A stretch of DNA of 64,000 nt from NCBI GenBank assembly GCA_038277395.1, contig CM076192.1:200074161-200138160 (forward strand). The letters are read 5' to 3'. The notes beneath the pieces were generated by a model that searched no databases, was not told where the DNA came from, and was given only the letters and a program-made list of their open reading frames with translations. Origin of the DNA: Dryocosmus kuriphilus (Eukaryota; Arthropoda; Insecta; Hymenoptera; Cynipidae). This document shows, piece after piece, positions 57,452 through 64,000 of this stretch (position 1 is its first letter; every line of letters begins with the position of its first letter). Position numbers and translations under genes: made by a program.

Positions 57452-58361
57452 TATATCAAACTCATAAACAAAACGAATAAAGTGAATAAAATGAATAAAA
57501 GGAATAAAATGAATAAAATGAACAAAATGGACAAAATGAATAAAAATAAGAAAATGAGTATAATCAATAAAATTAATAAAAATTGACCCTATTATAATAA
57601 TACGACGTGTTTGAAAAAACGTGTCTTACTCAGACACATACACCGAACCATTATTTTGATGACGTCACTTCGGACGAGCAGGTTGCGACAAGTCTACCCC
57701 CCCCCCCCCCCCCCCCCTCTCGTTATCCTTATCCTTGTCTAAGGATCTTGAATTTCAATGACGCAAATATAATAAATGGAATGAATAAAATAAATAAAAT
57801 AAAAATAACAAATAAAATAAAGCAGATAAAGGAAACAAATAAGATAAATAAAATTAATAAAATAAATAAAATGAGTGAAACGAATAAATTAAATAAAATA
57901 AATATAATAAAAATAAAATATGACCTCGGCCGATACTTCAGAGTTCTTCTCGCCGACTCCAAACCTCAGCCTTATGGTTCGCTCAACTTTATTAAATAGA
58001 ATGATAAAAGCCCCTGCATTCTATATATGTTTTAAAATTTCAATAAATGTATTTACACACTAGTATATATATTTTTCATACACATTGTTACTATTTCGAC
58101 CTCATTCAATGATAATTCATACATTTTTTTTAAATAATAAAATTGATAAATCCACCCATCCACCTCCACTTAATTCTAATTTAGTTTATCAATAAACCCT
58201 CTTTTAATCAATTTTCTTATATTCTCATTTTGAATATTCGCGCGCTTTATCTTAACAGCAAAAAGCGCCACTAGAGTCTGCGCAGCCAAACCTGAGGCCC
58301 TCCTCTAAGTGGCAAAATACACATCCCCGTCTAAAATTTAAGTGCTTGTGAGGAGTTAGAG
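57452..58361. other. AATAAA-type repeats, poly(C), right copy of the direct repeat
   Basis: (AATAAAATG)n at 57475-57590, 21 C residues at 57697-57717, more AATAAA repeats to 57920, then 58030-58245 repeating 55360-55600. No gene: the frames at 57353-57999 are low-complexity. Confidence 0.65.
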
Positions 58362-58459
58362 GTGAATTAAAATTAATCTACTGTAAAATGAAATAATAAT
58401 ACTTGTATTAGCTCCTTCACAAATTTAATTATTACTCTGTTACATAATTGAATTCAACA

Positions 58460-58744
58460 TTATTGTAAACCCCACCTAGGTAGTTCATTCGCAGCTTCTT
58501 CGAGGGTGGTTTCTTGCATCTTTTCCAACATTGTAGTATCTCCATCGAAAACCTTCAAGAGTCTTCCTGGTAGAAACATGGTGAAACTCTTCCCCAGTTT
58601 TGCTACAATCCTGGCACCATATTTCGTCTGGACTCTGCAGATGTTCGTCACAGCATACATCTCACTGAGAGTCAACTCAGACATCGGCTTCGTGGGTTGG
58701 AAGCTCTCCATAAGACCAATCGAATTAAGTTGCGTTAGATACAT
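58460..58744 (-). CDS. TKYG-family small protein, left arm of C (intact)
   Basis: Ninety-four codons, full length for the family: an N-terminal segment with NSIGLMESFQPTKPMSEL, LTLSEMYAVTNICRV, TKYGARIVAKL (motif at residues 40-43), FTMFLPGRLLKVFDG (FLPGR at 57-61) and a helical C-terminal end. Read outward from the centre. It differs from the right-arm copy at only a few residues. Both frames stay open, which in an otherwise decayed neighbourhood suggests recent insertion or selection. Probable nucleic-acid-binding role, by inference only. Confidence 0.75.
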   Translation of the reverse strand: MYLTQLNSIGLMESFQPTKPMSELTLSEMYAVTNICRVQTKYGARIVAKLGKSFTMFLPGRLLKVFDGDTTMLEKMQETTLEEAANELPRWGLQ

Positions 58745-59165
58745 TTTGCTGTTCTTGGAGAGGAATACTTATAACAAGGTTCTGATGGTGAAGCGTTGAA
58801 GGAGCTGGTGATGCTTCTGCATGTCTCGGAGATAATATAATAAAGAAATTGCCTCGGAGACCCTCCTTTTAAAGGGTGATATCCCCACCTTTTTCAAACT
58901 CAGATTCCCCTACGTACCTCGGCCTCCAAATCAGCGCCTGCGTAAAGAACTAAGGTGGCGTTAATTGAATTGAACTTGAAGCTAATTTAAAAATTAAAAT
59001 CAAAACTTAATTTATTTTGAAACAAATTTCATATTATTACTTAAAAGTAATTAATTTTAATTATTAACCTAAAATAACTGATTAATAGGAGAGGCATTTT
59101 AGACATAAAATTCTCACATTTATTCAATTAAAATAATATTTATTCATAAAATCATAAGCAAAGTT
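58745..59165. other. Intergenic sequence, left arm of C
   Basis: Leader of the TKYG gene with TTTTAAAGGGTG, then AT-rich sequence. No gene. Mirrored at 63197-63615. Confidence 0.6.
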
Positions 59166-59734
59166 TTACAAAACACTGTCTAAATTATTATAAGAATCCT
59201 TTAAGGTATAGTTAATATCCACCTCATCTACATTATTCGGAGTATATCTAAGTGTAGGCTGGTGTGAAATATTTAGAATGCAAGTTTTGAGGACCATCAC
59301 ATTCTGTACTGCACAATTGCTTGCGTGAAAAAAGTGATGACTACATGAACAGGTAGATTCCTTGTTCATTTGTTTCAATGAAGGGCAGTCAAATTCATCC
59401 GAATCTTGAATATTGATGATAAACTTTTCAAGCCATCTTTTCTTTTGTATACCTTTAACATAGATTGTGCGAGCACCTGCTAATGTCTCTTATGTATTTT
59501 TCTAACTTCTTCGTAGGGTGTATCTCCAGCATTCCACTCAATTCCATGGTAATTGTACATAAGCCATAAATTTTTGCACTTATACCTTCCTGGTAGTGAA
59601 TTCCAGCTGCAGGGTGATTCGAAGAGGAAGACTAGTGGTTGAGAATCTTTCTGGAGAGGTAGTATGGCCAACTCCTTGAAGACAAAGTCGTTGTAGGATC
59701 TCTTGAAGCTTTGGATGTCTACGATAAACTCCAT
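59166..59734 (-). pseudogene. HGIxW-type conserved protein, left arm of C (frameshifted)
   Basis: It starts MEFIVDIQSFKRSYNDFVFK (59734), then ELAILPLQ, LVFLFESPCSWNSLPGRYK and NYHGIEWNAGDTPYEEV. A small deletion near 59490 shifts the frame, and the rest (to 59166) has CPSLKQMNKE, a Cys/His-rich CSCSHHFFH and CAVQNVMVLK. I know this pattern as a recurrent insect element-associated protein of unassigned function. The VDIQ start and HGIxW motif are reminiscent of RNase-H-like nucleases, but no catalytic set can be proved here. Confidence 0.6.
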
Positions 59735-60440
59735 CTTGACAGGAACTGATTCTTTCAGCGTTGTTTTAACATTACTTGAGGCGGAGGAGGAGGAGGAGGT
59801 GGAGGAGAATGAGGAGGTTTCACATTACTTTAAAATTACATTAACATTTCTTTAACATTAGTCTAACCATACTTTAACATTAGCTTAAAACTACTTGATG
59901 ATGATCATGAGGTGGAGGAGGAGGAGGATGTGGAGGCGGAGGAGGAGGAGGAGGTGGTGAAGGGGGAGGAGGCTTAACGTTATTTTAAGATTACATTAAC
60001 ATTACTTTAACATTACTTTAACTGTACCTTAACGTTACTTCAACGTTACCTTAATGTTACCTCAAAGTTAGTTTAACGTTACTTTAATATTATTTTAACG
60101 TTATTTTAACGCTACATGAATATTACTTTAACGTTAGTTTAATGTTACTTTAAAGTTAGTTTAACGTTACTTTAGCGTTAGTTTAGCGTTACTTTAACGT
60201 TAGTTTAACGTTTCTTTAAAGTTAGTTTAACGTTACTGTAACGTTGCTTGAAGAGGAGGAGGAGGAGCATAATGAGGAGGAGGATTAACATTACTTTAAC
60301 GTTATATTAACATTACTTCAAGATTAGTTTAACATTACTTTAACTATACTATAACGTTAGTTTAATATTAAGTCAACATTAGTTTAACGCTACTTTAACT
60401 ATACTTTAACGTTACCTAACCTAACGTTACCGTAACAAGT
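59735..60440. repeat. (GGA)n and AACGTTA/GTTACTTTAAC satellite, left arm of C
   Basis: GGA-rich tracts at 59779-59815, 59913-59970 and 60247-60285 lie between tens of short TTTAACGTTAC-type units. Confidence 0.85.
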
Positions 60441-61080
60441 TACCTTTTTCCAACTCTAAAAGAGTCCCTAGAATTTTAGACTCACAATCAGTACAATCTA
60501 ATCATACCATACTCCCCGTTTCAGCTCTAAAAACTTTTCTGGAAATTTTAAGAACTACAATTTGTGCCATCAGATTATACCATTCTCCCTGTTCCAGCTC
60601 TAAAAACGTCCTCTGAAATTTCAAAAAACTACAATATATGCAATCAAAACATCCCAATCTCCCACTTCCACCTCTAAAAGCATCCCCTGAAATTTATTTC
60701 GCCCCATCCCAGGCGATAAAAGCTGAGGACTTTGAGGTGTATGAGGACCATGTGCAAGCTCATTGTCCTTACCCGCCTTGTACTCAGTTTTCATCAGCTG
60801 GGACGGTGGAGATAGATTTCTGGTGAGGTTTTTAGAGCTGGAAGAGGGAGAATGGGATGTCCTGATTGCACAAATTGTAGCTTTTTGAAATTTCAGGGGA
60901 TGTTTTTAGAGCTTCAACAGGGAGAATGGTATGCTCTGATTGCACAAATTGTGGTTTTTGAAATTTCAGGGAACGTTTTTAGAGCTGGAGTGGGAGTACA
61001 GTATGATTAGATTGCACTGAATGTGACTTTACATTTTTAGGGACTTTTTTAGAGTCGGAAAAAGGCAACTTGTTACGGTA
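60441..61080. repeat. Inverted central tandem repeats of palindrome C
   Basis: TTCCAGCTCTAAAA-type units start at 60448, 60520, 60592 and 60666 (72-74-bp pitch) and are mirrored at about 60838, 60905, 60975 and 61045. The middle is near 60760. The short frame at 60638-60826 crosses the centre and is not a gene. Confidence 0.8.
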
Positions 61081-62395
61081 AAGTTAGGTTAGGTAACGTT
61101 AAAGTATAGTTAAGGTAGCGTTAAACTAATGTTGAACTAATGTTAAAGTAATGTTAATGTAACGTTAAATTAATAATAAACCTCCTCCTCCTCTTCCTCC
61201 TGTTCCTCCTGCTCCTCCTCAGCTAATGTTAAACTAACGTTAAAGTGTAGTTAAAGTAATGTTAAACTAATTTTAAAGCATTGTTAATGTAATGTTAAAA
61301 TAATGTTAAACCTCCTCCACATTCTCATCCTCCTCCTCCTCAAATAACGTTAAACTAAAGTTAAAGTAATGTTAATGTAACGTTAAAGTAACGTTAAACT
61401 AATGTTAAAGTAACGTTACACTAACGTTGAGGTAACATTAAAGTAACGTTGAAGTAACGTTAAGGTATAGTTAATGTAACGTTAAACTAACGTTAAAGTA
61501 ATGTTACTTTAACGTTAAATTAATGTTAATGTAATCTTAAAGTAACGTTAAGCCGCCTCCTCCTCCTCCTCCTCCTCCTCCTCCTCCTCATCATCATCAT
61601 CAAGTAATTCTAGACGAATGTTAAAGTATGGTTAAAGTAATGTTAAACTAAAGGTAAGTTAATGTTAATATAATGTTTAAGTATGGTTAAACTAATGTTA
61701 AAGTAATATCAATGTAATTTTAAAGTACTCTCAAACCTCCTCATTCTCCTCCTCTGCCTTAAGTAATGTTAAAGTGACGTTAAAGTATCGCTAAAGTAAT
61801 ATTAACTAACGTTAGTGTAATTTTAAAATAACGTTGAGCGCCCTCCTCCTACTCCTCCACCTCCTCCTCCTCCTCTCCCTCCTCCTCCTCCTCCTCCTCC
61901 ACCTCCTATTTCTCCTCCTGCTCCTCCTCATCATCATCATCTAGTAATTTTAAACTAATGTTAAAGTATGGTTAAAGTAATGTTAAAACAAGATTAAGTT
62001 AAAAATAATGTAATATTAAAGTAAGGTTAAACTAATGTTAAAGTAATGTTAATGTAATTTTAAATTAATGTTAAACATCCTCATCCTCCTCCTCCTCCTC
62101 CTACTCCTCCGCCTGAAGTAATGTTAAAGAAACGCTAAAACAACGTTAAAGTAACGTTACAGTAATGTTAAACTAACGTTAATGTGATGTAAAACTAACA
62201 TCTAACTAACGCTATACTCATGCTAAATTAAAGTTGAAGTTTAGTTAAAGTTATGTTAATGTAATATTAAACTAATATTGAAGTAATGTTAATGTAATGT
62301 TAAACTAATATTAAATTAATACAATGTAATGTTAAAGTAATGTTGAAGCTTCTGCGACTCCTCCACCGCCTCCTCCTCCTCCTGCTCCTCCTCGG
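61081..62395. repeat. AACGTTA satellite and CTCC tracts, right arm of C
   Basis: Mirror of 59735-60440 but nearly twice as long (about 1.3 kb versus 0.7 kb), showing that the satellite expands or shrinks independently in the two arms. Confidence 0.85.
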
Positions 62396-62583
62396 TTAAT
62401 ATAAACAAGTTTTGAGAATGCTCATGCATCTAGATTGGACAATGGAGTTATTTATACTAAAATCAAATAGGAAATATTGAATTAGATACATAGAAGCAAT
62501 TTCAAAAGTCAAACTTTTCGATATATATCTGTCGGAAGGTAGTGGCGGGGGTAATGTCGAGGGGTGGGGGTTTGAAAAAAGAG

Positions 62584-62616
62584 TATAAAAAGCAGCCACT
62601 GGCTGAAAGAATCAGT
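62584..62616 (+). promoter_or_regulatory. TATA-initiator promoter of the HGIxW gene, right arm of C
   Basis: TATAAAAAGC at 62584 and AATCAGTTCC near 62611, a spacing of about 29 nt, start codon 15 nt further. In the left arm only the initiator part survives (GGAACTGATTC at 59743-59753); the TATA sequence is replaced by satellite. Confidence 0.65.
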
Positions 62617-62626
62617 TCCTGTCAAG

Positions 62627-63196
62627 ATGGAGTTTATCGTAGACATCCAAGGCATCAAGAGATCCTACAACAACTTTGTCGTCAAGGAGTTGGCCATACT
62701 ACCTCTCCAGGAAGATGCTCAACCACTAGTATTCCTTTTCTAATCACCCTGCGGCTGGATTTGACTACCAGGAAGGTATAAGCGCCAAAATCTATGGCTT
62801 ATGTACAATTACTATGGAATTGAGTGGAATGCTGGAGATACACCCTACGAAGAAGTTAGAAACATACTTAGAGCAACATCAGCAGGTGCTCGCACAATCT
62901 ATGTTAAAGGTCTACAAAGGAAAAGATGGCTTGAAAAGTTTATCATCAATATTCAAGATTTGGATGAATTTGACTGCCCTTCATTGAAACAAATGAACAA
63001 GGAATCTACCTGTTCATGTAGTCATCACTTTTTTCACGCAAGCAATTGTGCAGTACAGAATGTGATGGTCCTCAAAACTTGCATTCTAAATATTTCACAC
63101 CAGCCTACACTTAGATATACTCCGAATAATGTAGATGAGGTGGATATTAACTATACCTTAAATGATTCTTATAATAATTTAGACAGTGTTTTTTAA
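62627..63196 (+). pseudogene. HGIxW-type conserved protein, right arm of C (two stops)
   Basis: Mirror copy. The ATG at 62627 opens MEFIVDIQGIKRSYNNFVVK. A TAA near 62740 and a TGA near 62756 interrupt it, and the HGI motif reads YGI. From 62801 the frame is open to 63196: GARTIYVKGLQRKRWLEKFI, CPSLKQMNKE, CSCSHHFFH. The lesions are in the half that is clean in the left arm, and the reverse. Confidence 0.65.
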
Positions 63197-63615
63197 ACTT
63201 TGCTTATGATTTTATGAATAAATATTATTTTAATTGAATAAATGTGAGAATTTTATGTCTAAAATGCCTCTCCTATTAATCAGTTATTTTAGGTTAATAA
63301 TTAAAATTAATTACTTTTAAGTAATAATATTAAATTTGTTTCAAAATAAATTAAGTTTGATTTTAATTTTTAAATTAGCTTCAAGTTCAATTCAATTAAC
63401 GCCACCTTAGTTCTTTACGCAGGCGCTGATTTGGAGGCCGAGGTACGTAGGGGAATCTGAGTTTGAAAAAGGTGGGGATATCACCCTTTAAAAGGAGGGT
63501 CTCCGAGGCAATTTCTTTATTATATTATCTCCGAGACCTGCAGAAGCATCACCAGCACCTTCAACGCTTCACCATCAGAACCTTGTTATAAGTATTCCTC
63601 TCCAAGAACAGCAAA

Positions 63616-63900
63616 ATGTATCAAACGCAACTTAATTCGATTGGTCGTATGGAGAGCTTCCAACCCACGAAGCCGATGTCTGAGTTGACTCTCAGTGAGA
63701 TGTATGCTGTGACGAACATCTGCAGAGTCCAGACGAAATATGGTGCCAGGATTGTAGCAAAACTGGGGAAGAGTTTCACCATGTTTCTACCAGGAAGACT
63801 CTTGAAGGTTTTGGATGGAGATACTACAATGTTGGAAAAGATGCAAGAAACCGCCCTCGAAGAAGCTGCGAATGAACTACCTAGGTGGGGTTTACAATAA
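63616..63900 (+). CDS. TKYG-family small protein, right arm of C (intact)
   Basis: Mirror of 58460-58744, same 94-codon length. Compared with the left copy: QTQ for LTQ at the start, R for L at residue 11, LDG for FDG, A for T near the end. AAGCAGCAAAATG-type leader. TTTAAAAGGAGGG near 63487 may be its core promoter, as a mirrored copy lies at 58868-58880. AATAAATAAATT follows at 63927. Confidence 0.75.
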   Translation: MYQTQLNSIGRMESFQPTKPMSELTLSEMYAVTNICRVQTKYGARIVAKLGKSFTMFLPGRLLKVLDGDTTMLEKMQETALEEAANELPRWGLQ

Positions 63901-64000
63901 TGTTGAGTTAAGTTATGTAACAGAGTAATAAATAAATTTATGAAGGAGCTAATACAAGAATTATTATTTCATTTTACAATAGATTAATTTTAATTCACCT

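Larger units (their letters stand above)
58362..64000. mobile_element. Palindromic element C (continues past window)
   Basis: From the window end inward to about 60760 the sequence mirrors 58362-60760; even the last bases (AATTTTAATTCACCT) pair with 58358-58380. Each arm has a TKYG gene, a second conserved gene, a (GGA)n-rich tract and an AACGTTA satellite, with inverted 72-74-bp repeats at the centre. Same plan as element A, different second gene. Left boundary unknown, possibly as far as 54190. Arms differ by substitutions and indels. Confidence 0.85.

Noticed and set aside
57353..57999. Lys/Asn-rich and Phe/Leu/Ile-rich frames
   Set aside because: Direct translation of AATAAA-type microsatellites on either strand.

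Overview
This is AT-rich animal DNA, most probably from an insect. It carries a D34D mariner, a Polinton/Maverick of the kind common in arthropods, a tRNA-Glu-like SINE head, GT-AG introns and long degenerate arrays of 'TTGAAAATTCAACT'-type intron repeats. A hymenopteran fits best but the species cannot be fixed. There is no bacterial-style gene organisation. Almost all recognisable coding sequence belongs to mobile elements, most of it broken.

Layout. 1-1352: possible exon end, then flank. 1353-10594: one complete LTR retrotransposon on the minus strand with about 1.9-kb LTRs, AAGT target duplication, polypurine tract, broken Gag, an aspartic protease and only the beginning of an RT. 10.8-17.2, 30.6-31.6 and 33.9-34.5 kb: duplicated intron/exon units on the plus strand. 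Each has an acceptor, a very short exon (30 nt or 81 nt, always entered and left in phase 1) and a donor; another 81-nt exon lies at 52865-52945. I read this as one microexon host gene whose introns have taken up the other elements. 14795-15416: a MITE. 17165-30563: a 13.4-kb palindromic element (A) with GAAATA 6-bp target duplications and Polinton-type ends. 31.56-33.4 kb: an unidentified GC-rich insertion. 34.98-37.28 kb: a terminal-inverted-repeat element holding a smaller palindrome. 37.55-52.13 kb: a full-length decayed Polinton (B) with PolB, retroviral-type integrase, packaging ATPase, phospholipase A2 protein, adenain-like protease, minor and major capsid proteins and accessory genes. 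54.2-58.3 kb: AT-rich debris, a SINE head and a well-preserved mariner. 58.36 kb to the window end: a second palindrome (C), cut by the window.

How it fits together. A and C have the same plan: end, a small 'TKYG' protein gene, a second gene, a (GGA)n tract, a short AACGTT-rich satellite and an inverted central tandem repeat, then everything mirrored. The TKYG protein is also the last gene of Polinton B. A also carries an internally deleted copy of a B accessory gene, and its centre includes the 3' end of the B integrase gene. A and C therefore look like palindromic mini-genomes derived from Polintons. They would need replication and integration enzymes from a helper such as an intact relative of B, much as snap-back defective genomes do in protein-primed viruses. 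In B, the promoters in front of PolB and of the TKYG gene carry perfect heat-shock-element arrays next to a TATA box.
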